Positions 26,516 through 34,382 of a stretch of 64,000 bases of DNA are shown here, in pieces. Position 1 is the stretch's first letter; the number at the start of each line of letters is the position of its first letter. The notes under the pieces were generated by a model. That model was not told where the DNA came from. It made no database searches and saw nothing but the letters and a program-made list of their open reading frames with translations. Source of the stretch: Acidimicrobiia bacterium (GTDB lineage: Bacteria > Actinomycetota > Acidimicrobiia > Spongiisociales > JAHEDJ01); contig JARGFH010000003.1 in NCBI GenBank assembly GCA_029210695.1, positions 58,931-122,930 of the forward strand, given 5' to 3'. The position numbers were made by a program, and so were the translations under genes.

Positions 26516-28263
26516 TGACCGAACCATTTGTCAACGAGATCAGCGAGTCCGAGGTTGCACCTGACAAACCGTCGGCCGGTGCGATCCGCTGGGCCAGGGA
26601 GAACCTCTTCTCGACGTTCTTCAACTCGGTCCTCTCTTTGTTGATGCTGGCGCTGATCGTGGTGTTCGTGAGAGGCCTCTTGAGCTACGTGTTTGCCGAG
26701 GAGCGGCTGTGGAACGTCATTCCTCGCAACATGAAGCTGTACTGGACAGAGGCCTATCCCGTCGCCGAAATGACCAGGACCTGGGTCTCGCTGGGGATCG
26801 TCCTGGTGCTGGCGGGATTGAGTCTGGCCGTCTGGAAAGTGGGCGGGAAAACCGCCCCGCGTCAATTCGGTAGGACGCTGACTTCCATCGGCATCACCGG
26901 CCTGGTGGTCGCCATCCTGGCCGATGCACCGTCCGGCATTCGGGTCGGCGCCGCTGCGGTTGGCGCCGTTCTCTTTTTGGCGGGCCAGGCGGTTCGGATG
27001 ATGGCCGGTGAGCGGTTCAAAGAAGAAACGATCCACATCCGCTCCGTTCTCCTCGGCATCCTGCTGATCATCGGCGTCATTGTCTGGATACTCCCGATCG
27101 AGACCGGCACCAAAACCAGCTTGACCATTCAAGGTGTGCTGCTGGTCGTGTCGTACCTCCTGGGCGGGGTGGTCGTCCGCGTTGTTTCAGAAGGCTTGGC
27201 CCGCGGCGTCCTGGTCGGCCTGTGGTTGTTGTCTCTTCCTGTGGTTTACCTGGTCGTTCAGCGGGCACCGGTGACCGCCGACGTGCCGGTGATGTCGGTC
27301 TTCCTGCCCTCCGCCGTTGCGTTCATCGTGCTTGGTGGGGGCTTGCTGTGGTGGATGAGCTCCGGGAATGCCGGCGAGGGCGGGCGCCTGGCGGCCGGCG
27401 TTGTGGTAATCGCGGCTCTCGGTTGCTGGCTGGTCTCGATGCCGATGTTGGTTAGGTTCCTGCTGCTGGCTCTGGCCACGTTTGCCCTGGCGGCTCCGAC
27501 GTTCGGTGGAACCGGGAAGGCGCAGAAGAACATCGTCATCGCCTGGTCGGTCACGGTGCTGATCACGGCCTACTTCATGGTCATGATGCAAGCGGAAACC
27601 GGCCTCGTGGGCCTCCAGGGGGAGTTCATCGGCGGCCTCAACCTGACCTTCCTGCTCGCCGTTTCCGGCCTGGTCATCTCGTTCCCGATCGGAATCATGC
27701 TGGCGCTCGGCCGTACCTCATCGATGCCCATTTTCCGGCTTCTCAGCACCGGGTACATCGAAACCGTGCGCGGGGTTCCGCTGATCACGGTGCTTTTCTT
27801 CGGCAACCTGGTGATCAACAGATTCCTACCCCGCGAGGTCGAACTCGACAACATCGTGAAAGCAATCGTGGCGATCGCCCTGTTCTCCGCCGCGTACCTG
27901 GCTGAGAACGTGCGCGGTGGTCTCCAGTCGATTCCGAAGGGTCAGTACGAGGCAGCCAAGGCGATGGGTCTCTCCACCGTCCAGATGACCGTGTTCATCA
28001 CGCTTCCGCAGGCGTTGCGGTCGGTGATCCCGGCCATCGTCGGGCAGGTCATTTCCCTGTTCAAGGACACATCGCTTGTGGCGATCATCGGTCTCGCAGA
28101 CTTCTTGCGGGTCGCCCGCGACATCGTGCCCAACCAGCCTGCCTCGCTGGGCAGCCTCCAGGAGAGCCTCCTGTTTGCGATGGTCATCTACTGGATCTTC
28201 ACATTCAATGTCAGTCGCGCCAGCTTGAGGTTGGAGCGGAAGCTCGGCGTCGGCGAGCGGTAA
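26515..28263 (+). CDS. aapM: L-amino acid ABC permease AapM-like, expanded
   Basis: A 582-residue permease, about 200 residues longer than typical AapM. The C-terminal third is the standard permease: ETVRGVPLITVLFFGN and EAAKAMGLSTVQMTVFITLPQALRSVIPA. Residues about 80-350 form a long run of extra predicted helices (roughly eight or nine) with no similarity I recognise. The gene partner aapQ is also expanded, so both halves of the membrane channel appear enlarged in this lineage. Confidence 0.9.
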   Translation: MTEPFVNEISESEVAPDKPSAGAIRWARENLFSTFFNSVLSLLMLALIVVFVRGLLSYVFAEERLWNVIPRNMKLYWTEAYPVAEMTRTWVSLGIVLVLAGLSLAVWKVGGKTAPRQFGRTLTSIGITGLVVAILADAPSGIRVGAAAVGAVLFLAGQAVRMMAGERFKEETIHIRSVLLGILLIIGVIVWILPIETGTKTSLTIQGVLLVVSYLLGGVVVRVVSEGLARGVLVGLWLLSLPVVYLVVQRAPVTADVPVMSVFLPSAVAFIVLGGGLLWWMSSGNAGEGGRLAAGVVVIAALGCWLVSMPMLVRFLLLALATFALAAPTFGGTGKAQKNIVIAWSVTVLITAYFMVMMQAETGLVGLQGEFIGGLNLTFLLAVSGLVISFPIGIMLALGRTSSMPIFRLLSTGYIETVRGVPLITVLFFGNLVINRFLPREVELDNIVKAIVAIALFSAAYLAENVRGGLQSIPKGQYEAAKAMGLSTVQMTVFITLPQALRSVIPAIVGQVISLFKDTSLVAIIGLADFLRVARDIVPNQPASLGSLQESLLFAMVIYWIFTFNVSRASLRLERKLGVGER

Positions 28264-28275
28264 ACGGAGGTAACA

Positions 28276-29016
28276 GTGCCAGGCGACAAAGACATCATCA
28301 TCAGCGACGGCGTCAAGAAATGGTTTGGCGACTTCCAGGCGCTCAAAGGCGTGACGACGAACGTCAAAGAGGGCGAAGTCGTTGTGATCATCGGCCCTTC
28401 CGGATCGGGCAAGTCGACGTTCATCCGCTGCATCAATCGCCTCGAAGTGCACCAGGAAGGCCGTATCGTCGTCGACGGCGTCGAACTGACGAACGATCTC
28501 CGCAATATCGAGAAGATCCGCTCTGAAGTCGGCATGGTGTTTCAGCAGTTCAATCTGTTCCCTCACCTGACCGTGATGCAGAACATCACCCTGGCGCCGA
28601 TCTGGGTGCGGAAGCACACGAGGGCGGACGCTGAGGAGACGGCGATGGCGCTGCTGGAGAGGGTTGGAATCCCCGAGCAAGCCGACAAGTTCCCCGGCCA
28701 GCTATCCGGTGGTCAGCAACAGCGTGTCGCCATTGCACGATCCCTGGCGATGGAGCCTCGCATCATGCTCTTCGACGAGCCGACTTCCGCGCTCGACCCC
28801 GAGATGATCAAAGAGGTCCTGGACGTTATGAAGGAGCTGGCCAGGTCGGGCATGACGATGCTCGTGGTCACCCATGAGATGGGGTTCGCCAAAGAGGTGG
28901 CCGACCGGGTGCTGTTCTTCGACTACGGCAACATCGTCGAGGCCGGCACACCGGAGCACTTCTTCACGAACCCCCAACACGACCGCACGAAGCTGTTCCT
29001 CAGCCAGATCCTCTAG
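28276..29016 (+). CDS. aapP: L-amino acid ABC transporter ATPase AapP-like
   Basis: A 246-residue ATPase closing the aapJQMP operon. Walker [35 protein letters not shown], Walker [15 protein letters not shown] and VTHEMGFA are present. GTG 28276 follows GGAGG by 6 nt. It is similar to the ATPase at 19036 but clearly a separate paralogue. Confidence 0.95.
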   Translation: MPGDKDIIISDGVKKWFGDFQALKGVTTNVKEGEVVVIIGPSGSGKSTFIRCINRLEVHQEGRIVVDGVELTNDLRNIEKIRSEVGMVFQQFNLFPHLTVMQNITLAPIWVRKHTRADAEETAMALLERVGIPEQADKFPGQLSGGQQQRVAIARSLAMEPRIMLFDEPTSALDPEMIKEVLDVMKELARSGMTMLVVTHEMGFAKEVADRVLFFDYGNIVEAGTPEHFFTNPQHDRTKLFLSQIL

Positions 29017-29027
29017 CCCTAAGACCT

Positions 29028-29075
29028 TTCTGGCGTTAGAAAGCGCGCATTTCTGGCTGATTTCTGACGCCAGAA
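29028..29075 (+). repeat. 48-bp palindromic element, copy 2
   Basis: Arms TTCTGGCGTTAG and CTGACGCCAGAA (one G:T-type mismatch) with the same GCGCGC-containing spacer as the copies at 30316 and 31338. It lies 12 bp after aapP, between it and the opposing M20 gene, where a hairpin could end both transcripts. Confidence 0.85.
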
Positions 29076-29161
29076 TGGTTGGTTGAGACGATGTCGCCGA
29101 CCAGTCCGGTTGGTTCGACGATGACGTTCCCGACATGAAGCCCGACTCGAACCTCTGAACG

Positions 29162-30301
29162 TCATCGCAGCTGACCCCATAGGTCGCGCTCCGCCAGGTC
29201 GATCACCGTCCACGCCATGGCGAGAGCGCCGTCTCTGATTGCTCGCTCGCCGTCTGGTGTCACCGTATGGGCGGCGAACTCCGGTTGATGGTTCACGTGG
29301 CCGCCGGCGTTGATGCCGAGGAACGGGTGAATCGAGGGAACGACGTGGGAAACGTTGCCCATGTCTGTGGAACCGGCTGCCCCTGGGTCGAAGTCGCTTG
29401 CACGCAGCATGGTCCGCCCGAGGGCAGAGATATTGGCGTTGAACCGGTCAACGAGGACGGGGTTGTTGACCAGGTCTTCGTAGGGGTGGCCGATCTCCTC
29501 GACCTCGTAGGTACATCCAGTGGCCGCGCCGTCCAAGCAGGCGATCACCTTGTCGTACAGTTCGACCATTCTGGCTTTGGTTCCGGCCCGGACGTACCAC
29601 GATGACTTCGTCATCGAAGGGATGATGTTGGGAGCGTCTCCGCCGTGTGTGACGATGCAATGGACCTTGTCGGTCGGGTAGAACGCTTGTCGAAGTGTCG
29701 AGACGTTCACGTAAGCCTGCACGAATGCGTCGAGGGCGTTGATACCGAGTTGTGGAGCGAAGGCGGCGTGCGAGTCCCGCCCGTGGAAAGTCACGTCGAT
29801 GTGCCGAACTGCGAGGACGTCGGGGTCGAGCACATCGTCGGGGGAGGGGTGGATCATCATCGAAGCGGCGGTGCCCTCGAATGCGCCGGCCTCGATGAGG
29901 TCGACCTTGCCGCCCCTCATCTCTTCGGCGGGTGTGCCGAGCACCGTCACCCGGATGCCGAGCTCGTCGGCCAGGCCGGCGAGCGCGACTCCCGCTCCCA
30001 GCGCCGACGTGGCGATGATGTTGTGACCACAGGCATGGCCGACGCCGGGCAGAGCGTCGTACTCCGCGCAGATCACAACTTCCGGCCCCGAGTCCCCGAC
30101 CCGTGCCACAAAGGCCGTATCGAGTCCATACGCCGGGTACTCGACGGCGAAGCCGTGCTCCTCGAGAAACGTCGAGAGTCGGGCCGAGGTATCGAATTCC
30201 TCAAACGCAATTTCCGGGTTGTCATACATCCACCGGCTGATTTGCTGGAGTTCGCCCTCGACAGCGGTGAACTTCTCTTGTGCGGCTGCCTTGCGATCCA
30301 T
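29162..30301 (-). CDS. M20-family amidohydrolase (AbgB/PM20D2-like)
   Basis: A 379-residue metallohydrolase. The catalytic blocks are ICAEYDALPGVGHACGHN, GTPAEEMRGGK and the late STDMGNVSHVVPSIHPF. This subgroup cleaves amide bonds such as p-aminobenzoyl-glutamate or dipeptides and is cytoplasmic; there is no signal peptide. The ATG follows GGGGG. It faces the amino-acid transporter operon, which fits a role in using imported peptides or acylated amino acids, but the substrate is unknown. Confidence 0.85.
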   Translation of the reverse strand: MDRKAAAQEKFTAVEGELQQISRWMYDNPEIAFEEFDTSARLSTFLEEHGFAVEYPAYGLDTAFVARVGDSGPEVVICAEYDALPGVGHACGHNIIATSALGAGVALAGLADELGIRVTVLGTPAEEMRGGKVDLIEAGAFEGTAASMMIHPSPDDVLDPDVLAVRHIDVTFHGRDSHAAFAPQLGINALDAFVQAYVNVSTLRQAFYPTDKVHCIVTHGGDAPNIIPSMTKSSWYVRAGTKARMVELYDKVIACLDGAATGCTYEVEEIGHPYEDLVNNPVLVDRFNANISALGRTMLRASDFDPGAAGSTDMGNVSHVVPSIHPFLGINAGGHVNHQPEFAAHTVTPDGERAIRDGALAMAWTVIDLAERDLWGQLR

Positions 30302-30313
30302 CCCCCAACCTTA

Positions 30314-30365
30314 CGTTCTGGCGTCAGAAAGCGCGCAATTCTGGCGGGTTCCTGACGCCAGAACG
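30314..30365 (+). repeat. Palindromic element, copy 3 (52 bp including CG ends)
   Basis: Perfect 14-bp arms CGTTCTGGCGTCAG and CTGACGCCAGAACG with a 24-nt spacer that holds GCGCGC and an internal TTCTGGC repeating the arm. It matches the copy at 31336-31387 at 51 of 52 positions and lies upstream of the DUF559-type gene. Confidence 0.92.
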
Positions 30366-30420
30366 GGGGTTTGTTGCGACCTACTTCACTTCGGGGGAAG
30401 GGTGCCGCATATTGGGCAAT

Positions 30421-31377
30421 GTGACCGGGCTCTTATCTGCCATCGAAACTGCACGTGCTCAATACGGGTTGATCAGTCTTGATCAACTTCGATCGGCCGG
30501 CGTAGGCCCGAGGACGGTGGAGCGCCATGTCAGGTCCGGCAAGCTCGAGAGGATTGCGTTTCGGACCTTTCGATTTCCGGTTGTTGAACCCTCGTGGCAT
30601 CAAGAGGTCATGAGCGCCACACTCACCGGCGGCCCAACTGCGCTCGCCTCACACGCCACCGCCGCCACTCTCCACGGGTTGCTCGACCGTCCGCTCGACC
30701 AGGTTGAGATCGTCATGCCTCGCTGGCGTCGGTCGCAGCAGCCGCCGTTTCGAATTCATGAGTCGAAGGATCTGCTCCCCGAAGACCGGGTGATCGTCGA
30801 GGGCATACCTACGACCACGGCAGCTCGGACGGTCGTCGACCTGGGTGCTTCCGCTCCCTGGTTGGTTGAAAAGGCACTCGAGAGGGGTATCCGGCAGCAG
30901 GCCTTGACCCTGGCCGACGTAGAGGCATTCGTCGGCAGGGTTGGCCGTAGGGGTCGAGCAGGCGTCGGGATCATCCGACCCCTGATTGAGCAGCGATTGC
31001 ATTGGGACGGTCTCACCGAGAGCGAACTCGAGGACCTCTTTCGTCGAATCTGGGGAGTCCGGCTCCCTCAGCCCGTTCCCCAGTACGTCATCGAGGATAC
31101 CCACTGGGGTTTTGTGTGCCGGGCCGACTTCGCATTCCCTGCCCATCGAATCCGAGTCGAGTTGGACTCGGAGGCGTTCCATATGGACCGACCCACGTTT
31201 CGCAAAGATCGTCGAGTTCAGAACCGCACAGAACTCCTCGGATGGAGGACGTTTCGGTACACGTGGTGGGATCTCATCAATCGCCCCGAAGTAGTGCTAT
31301 CCGAGCTAGAAGCTGCCCTGGCGGCAGCCATCCACCGTTCTGGCGTCAGAAAGCGCGCAATTCTGGCCGGTTCCTGA
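30421..31377 (+). CDS. AbiEi-like N-terminus with DUF559-type endonuclease domain
   Basis: A 318-residue protein. The N-terminal ~70 residues resemble the winged-helix AbiEi antitoxin domain (YGLISLDQLRSAGVGPRTVERHVRSGKLERI). The C-terminal ~110 residues look like a PD-(D/E)xK fold of the DUF559/Vsr-like type, with RADFAFP, RVELDSEAFH and a following Lys. Such proteins are frequent in actinobacteria and their role is unproved; no cognate toxin is adjacent. GTG 30421 is the likely start, since upstream codons lie in a palindromic element. The last 14 residues and stop codon are encoded by the second element copy, so the natural C-terminus may have been replaced. Confidence 0.75.
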   Translation: MTGLLSAIETARAQYGLISLDQLRSAGVGPRTVERHVRSGKLERIAFRTFRFPVVEPSWHQEVMSATLTGGPTALASHATAATLHGLLDRPLDQVEIVMPRWRRSQQPPFRIHESKDLLPEDRVIVEGIPTTTAARTVVDLGASAPWLVEKALERGIRQQALTLADVEAFVGRVGRRGRAGVGIIRPLIEQRLHWDGLTESELEDLFRRIWGVRLPQPVPQYVIEDTHWGFVCRADFAFPAHRIRVELDSEAFHMDRPTFRKDRRVQNRTELLGWRTFRYTWWDLINRPEVVLSELEAALAAAIHRSGVRKRAILAGS

Positions 31378-31387
31378 CGCCAGAACG
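31336..31387 (+). repeat. Palindromic element, copy 4 (52 bp including CG ends)
   Basis: Same perfect 14-bp arms as copy 3 and one spacer mismatch. It overlaps the 3' end of the DUF559-type gene: that gene's TGA stop is in the right arm. Copies 3 and 4 are in the same orientation, 1022 bp apart start to start. Confidence 0.92.
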
Positions 31388-31406
31388 GGGGGTGTAGGGT
31401 CTTGGC

Positions 31407-31928
31407 GTGGCTCGCTCCTTTCTCGCTGTTGTGTTTCTCCTTGCCGCCTGTTCCGGCGAGGCCGCCTCGACCACCGTCGCGCTCACCGCCGACACGACGA
31501 CGACCTCTACGACGCCTGCGGTCTCGACCACGAGCCTCCCGACGCTCGAATCTTGCGACGACGTTCCCTACCGGGCGCTGGTCGTTCCGGGGCGGGTGGC
31601 CGGAGCGGAGACCTCCCCGAAGGACCTGGGCAACGATCCGCTTACCGCGATTCCCGGGACTTCGTTGAAGCTGTGGGTAGACGCCGACTCTGCACCCGTC
31701 ATGGCGCTGGTGCGCGGATCACTTCCGCCCGTAGCCTGGGCCGGTCCCACGGCGCGTATCGAGGTGGTGCGAGAGGATGCCGCGCTCGGTCCGCTGCCGG
31801 GTGATATCTGGGCGGTGGCCTGGTTTGAGAGCGAAGACCGCTGTGACCTGTACACCCTCATCCTATATCCGCCCACCTCAGCCGACGAAGCGCTCGAGGT
31901 GGCCGAGTCCCTGATCCCGGATCGATGA
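31407..31928 (+). CDS. Putative lipoprotein with Thr-rich linker
   Basis: A 173-residue predicted lipoprotein: hydrophobic N-terminus with lipobox FLLAACSG (Cys15), a Thr/Ser-rich linker of about 30 residues, then a compact domain with two cysteines (ESCDDV near residue 50, EDRCDLY near 150) that may form a disulfide. I recognise no family. The GTG start lies 20 nt after the palindromic element with no ribosome site, so it may be translated from a leaderless transcript. A strong terminator follows. Confidence 0.6.
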   Translation: MARSFLAVVFLLAACSGEAASTTVALTADTTTTSTTPAVSTTSLPTLESCDDVPYRALVVPGRVAGAETSPKDLGNDPLTAIPGTSLKLWVDADSAPVMALVRGSLPPVAWAGPTARIEVVREDAALGPLPGDIWAVAWFESEDRCDLYTLILYPPTSADEALEVAESLIPDR

Positions 31929-31932
31929 CGCG

Positions 31933-31964
31933 AGTCGGCCGGTGGTCGAAACCACCGGCCGACT
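31933..31964. terminator. Strong bidirectional terminator
   Basis: A perfect 14-bp stem (AGTCGGCCGGTGGT / ACCACCGGCCGACT) with CGAA tetraloop, followed by AGTTCTT, between the convergent lipoprotein and stomatin genes. Confidence 0.85.
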
Positions 31965-31991
31965 AGTTCTTGCGTTGCTTCTACAGAGCCG

Positions 31992-32990
31992 TCATCCCAT
32001 GGGCTCCGGTGGTGGCGCTTCCTCGCCCGCCTCGAAGACAGGAGAGCTCGCCGTTACCCGGCCTGCTTTGGCGACGCCGGCCGGCTCCACATCGACGAAG
32101 AGGTCCCGGATCGCTCCGATGCTCCCGAGGATGCCTGAGGTATCCAGCGGCAGGAAGATCTTCGTGGCCTGCCCGTCGGCGATACCTTGTAGCGCTTCCA
32201 GATAGCGGATGGCGATCAAGTCGGGAGTCGGGTCGCCATGGTGGATCGCACCGAACACTCGCTCGATGGCCTGTCCTTCACCTTCGGCAACCGTGAGCTT
32301 CTGGTACTTGTCGGCATCGGCCACTCGCTTGATGGCCTCTGCTTCACCTTCGGCTCGCAAGATCTGCGCTTCCTTGACACCCTCCGCTTTGAGGATGGCC
32401 GACCGCTTCTGACCCTCGGCCTCTGTAACCACCGCGCGACGGTCGCGCTCCGCCTTCATCTGACGGTGCATGGCGTCGGTGACATCGGGTGGAGGCTCGA
32501 TGCGTTGGATCTCGACACGGACCACGCGGGTTCCCCACTTGTCGGTGGCGACGTCGAGGATCGAGCGCAGTGTTGTGTTGATCAACTCGCGGGAGGTCAA
32601 AGCCTCGTCGAGTTGGAGATCACCGATGACGTTACGGAGGTTCGTTTGGGCGAGTTTGATGACCGCCTGGGCGAAGTTCTGTACGTTGTACGTCAGCTTC
32701 ACCGGATCAGTCGCCTCGTAGTAGATGACCGCATCGACGGTGACCACCACGTTGTCTTTCGTGATGACCTCTTGGGGAGGTACGTCGATGACCCGTTCGC
32801 GCATGTCGACCTTGGTCATGCGCTTCACGAATGGCATCACCCAGCGAAGGCCTTCTCCGACGGTCCGCTGATATCTGCCCAGGAACTCGATGAGTCCCTG
32901 CTCAAACGGGCGGACGACTTTGAGGCCGGTGGCGGCGATCACGATGGCCATCACGGCCAGGACTATCAGAAGTCCAATCAATGCCTCCAT
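31992..32990 (-). CDS. SPFH/Band 7 protein (stomatin/QmcA-like)
   Basis: A 332-residue membrane scaffold protein with an N-terminal helix (1-20), a Band 7 domain (about 22-200; [21 protein letters not shown]), a coiled coil rich in Ala/Glu (about 185-260) and a proline-rich tail. Such proteins oligomerise at the membrane and organise proteases or microdomains. AAAGGAAG precedes the ATG. The gene lies about 100 bp downstream of an NfeD-domain gene on the same strand; stomatin-NfeD operons are a well-known pairing. Confidence 0.9.
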   Translation of the reverse strand: MEALIGLLIVLAVMAIVIAATGLKVVRPFEQGLIEFLGRYQRTVGEGLRWVMPFVKRMTKVDMRERVIDVPPQEVITKDNVVVTVDAVIYYEATDPVKLTYNVQNFAQAVIKLAQTNLRNVIGDLQLDEALTSRELINTTLRSILDVATDKWGTRVVRVEIQRIEPPPDVTDAMHRQMKAERDRRAVVTEAEGQKRSAILKAEGVKEAQILRAEGEAEAIKRVADADKYQKLTVAEGEGQAIERVFGAIHHGDPTPDLIAIRYLEALQGIADGQATKIFLPLDTSGILGSIGAIRDLFVDVEPAGVAKAGRVTASSPVFEAGEEAPPPEPMG

Positions 32991-33092
32991 AGCTACTTCC
33001 TTTCTGTGCGTTCGTGTACTTCAAACATCTCGACCGACGAGCGGCCCGGCGTCAATGGAGCACCACGGGTGCCTCCTGTGGGTCGGCGGGTG

Positions 33093-33893
33093 TCATGTCG
33101 TTTCATCCCTGGCCACTACCAAGCGCGATCCGGTGATCCGCTCGACGCGCACCTCAGATCCGGCTTCGATGACCTCCCCGTCGCTGGTTGCTCGCCACTC
33201 CTCCGATTCCATTCTCACCATGCCGGATCCTGCATGCGGGTCGATCGTCTCGAGGACGATCGCTTTGGCATGGAGGAAGCGATTACTCGCCACCGGGGTG
33301 GGCTCGAAGTCGTCCTGATGGTGGACGAACCGGCGCACATAGAGAAGCGAAATGATCGAAACCGCAAAGAACGTGATCCACTGCACGGCCAGGCCGGTCT
33401 CGAACCAGGCGAGGAGGGCCGCCGCCCCCGCCCCAATGCCGAACGGCAGCAGGAAGAACCCCGCTGTGAACATCTCACCGATGAGCATCACAACGGCGAG
33501 GATCGTCCAAACCCAGCGCCATACCTCGAAGTCCATTGCTTCATCTCCTTTTCCAACTACAAACCCAAGCGCCGTGATCGCCGCGACAATCAGTACATAT
33601 GCCAGCAAGGCATACCGGGCGTTCCGACGTCGTTCAGAGTTTCCGCTCTTGACGTCCTGCCAGCTGGGCAGTTGGCCGGAGCGGTCCCGTTGTTCCGATG
33701 CCCACGCTTCGGCAAATGTGGCGATGTCCGGCCCCACGACCGTCGAGGGAGATTTCCCCTCACTCGTCGCCTCCAGAAGGTGTTGTTCCAGTTCAGTCCG
33801 CATCTCGTCGGCGGTTTTTCGTGGCACACGCGTCTGAAGCCAATAGCGTTCGCAGTCGGCGACGATCTCCGTCACTGTTCTATCGGTCGACAC
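33093..33893 (-). CDS. HAAS-like domain fused to NfeD
   Basis: A 266-residue protein in two parts. Residues about 1-85 resemble the HAAS/DUF1700-type domain found with PadR regulators, followed by a helix (about 92-113). From about residue 120 comes an NfeD protein: two or three helices, then an OB-fold segment (KAIVLETIDPHAGSGMVRMESEEW). GTG 33893 is chosen because GGAGG sits 5 nt upstream. A second perfect ribosome site, AAAGGAG, precedes an in-frame ATG at 33536 exactly at the domain border, so NfeD may also be made alone (147 residues). The gene overlaps padR by 14 nt and leads to the SPFH gene. Confidence 0.75.
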   Translation of the reverse strand: MSTDRTVTEIVADCERYWLQTRVPRKTADEMRTELEQHLLEATSEGKSPSTVVGPDIATFAEAWASEQRDRSGQLPSWQDVKSGNSERRRNARYALLAYVLIVAAITALGFVVGKGDEAMDFEVWRWVWTILAVVMLIGEMFTAGFFLLPFGIGAGAAALLAWFETGLAVQWITFFAVSIISLLYVRRFVHHQDDFEPTPVASNRFLHAKAIVLETIDPHAGSGMVRMESEEWRATSDGEVIEAGSEVRVERITGSRLVVARDETT

Positions 33894-34224
33894 GTGCACC
33901 TCCATTCAGCACCCGGTTGACGCCTTCCGTCAGTTCTTGCCACTCGGCCTTCCAGGTGGCGAGGCGTTCATCGCCATCCGGGAGGATCCTGTAGTACTTG
34001 CGCCTCGGCCCTTCGGTCGATGCTACGAGGTAGCCCTCGATGAGCTCCTGTCGCTGGAGCCGGCTGAGCAGCGGGTAGATGCTGCCTTCGCTCGCCAGCG
34101 ACAGTCCGCGCTCATGCAGTTTGCGGACCATTTCGTAGCCGTAGCTCGGCTCCTCGGCGATGATCGCCAGCAGGCACATGTCAAGCACGCCCTTGAGGAG
34201 TTGGGAGCTACGTTCGACGCTCAT
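33880..34224 (-). CDS. PadR-family transcriptional regulator
   Basis: A 114-residue winged-helix regulator. The PadR features are LLKGVLDMCLLAII, PSYGYEMVRKLHERG, the SEGSIYPLLSRLQRQ recognition region and GPRRKYYRIL wing. ATG 34224 follows GAAAAG. It is first in a padR - HAAS/NfeD - SPFH operon. Two related 19-bp operator-like sequences overlap the predicted promoter at 34233-34278, indicating autoregulation, probably in response to membrane stress, which is an inference from the partner genes. Confidence 0.88.
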   Translation of the reverse strand: MSVERSSQLLKGVLDMCLLAIIAEEPSYGYEMVRKLHERGLSLASEGSIYPLLSRLQRQELIEGYLVASTEGPRRKYYRILPDGDERLATWKAEWQELTEGVNRVLNGGARVDR

Positions 34225-34232
34225 CTTTTCAC

Positions 34233-34278
34233 TACCATGTAATGCAGTATAGCGGTCATTACCTTGCACTGCAAGATA
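34233..34278 (-). promoter_or_regulatory. padR promoter with tandem operators
   Basis: On the minus strand TTGCAG and TATACT are 17 bp apart. Two 19-bp sites, TACCATGTAATGCAGTATA (34233-34251) and TACCTTGCACTGCAAGATA (34260-34278), share 13 of 19 positions and cover the -10 and -35. The second contains the perfect CTTGCA-C-TGCAAG palindrome. Confidence 0.6.
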
Positions 34279-34327
34279 GCTGGTTGGTCGGGCCCGGAAC
34301 TTTCTCCCACAGGCCATCAATCAGAAC

Positions 34328-34353
34328 GGTGCCGGCCCTTTCGGGCCGGCACC
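34328..34353 (-). terminator. Hairpin terminator after protease gene
   Basis: A perfect 11-bp stem GGTGCCGGCCC / GGGCCGGCACC with loop TTTC, 30 bp beyond the stop of the S1C protease. Confidence 0.7.
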
Positions 34354-34382
34354 ATCCCAGTGCCCAGACTCCTCGGTACGGT

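Noticed and set aside
30314..31387. Composite transposon flanked by insertion sequences
   Set aside because: The flanking repeats are only 52-bp palindromes with no transposase and no visible target duplication.
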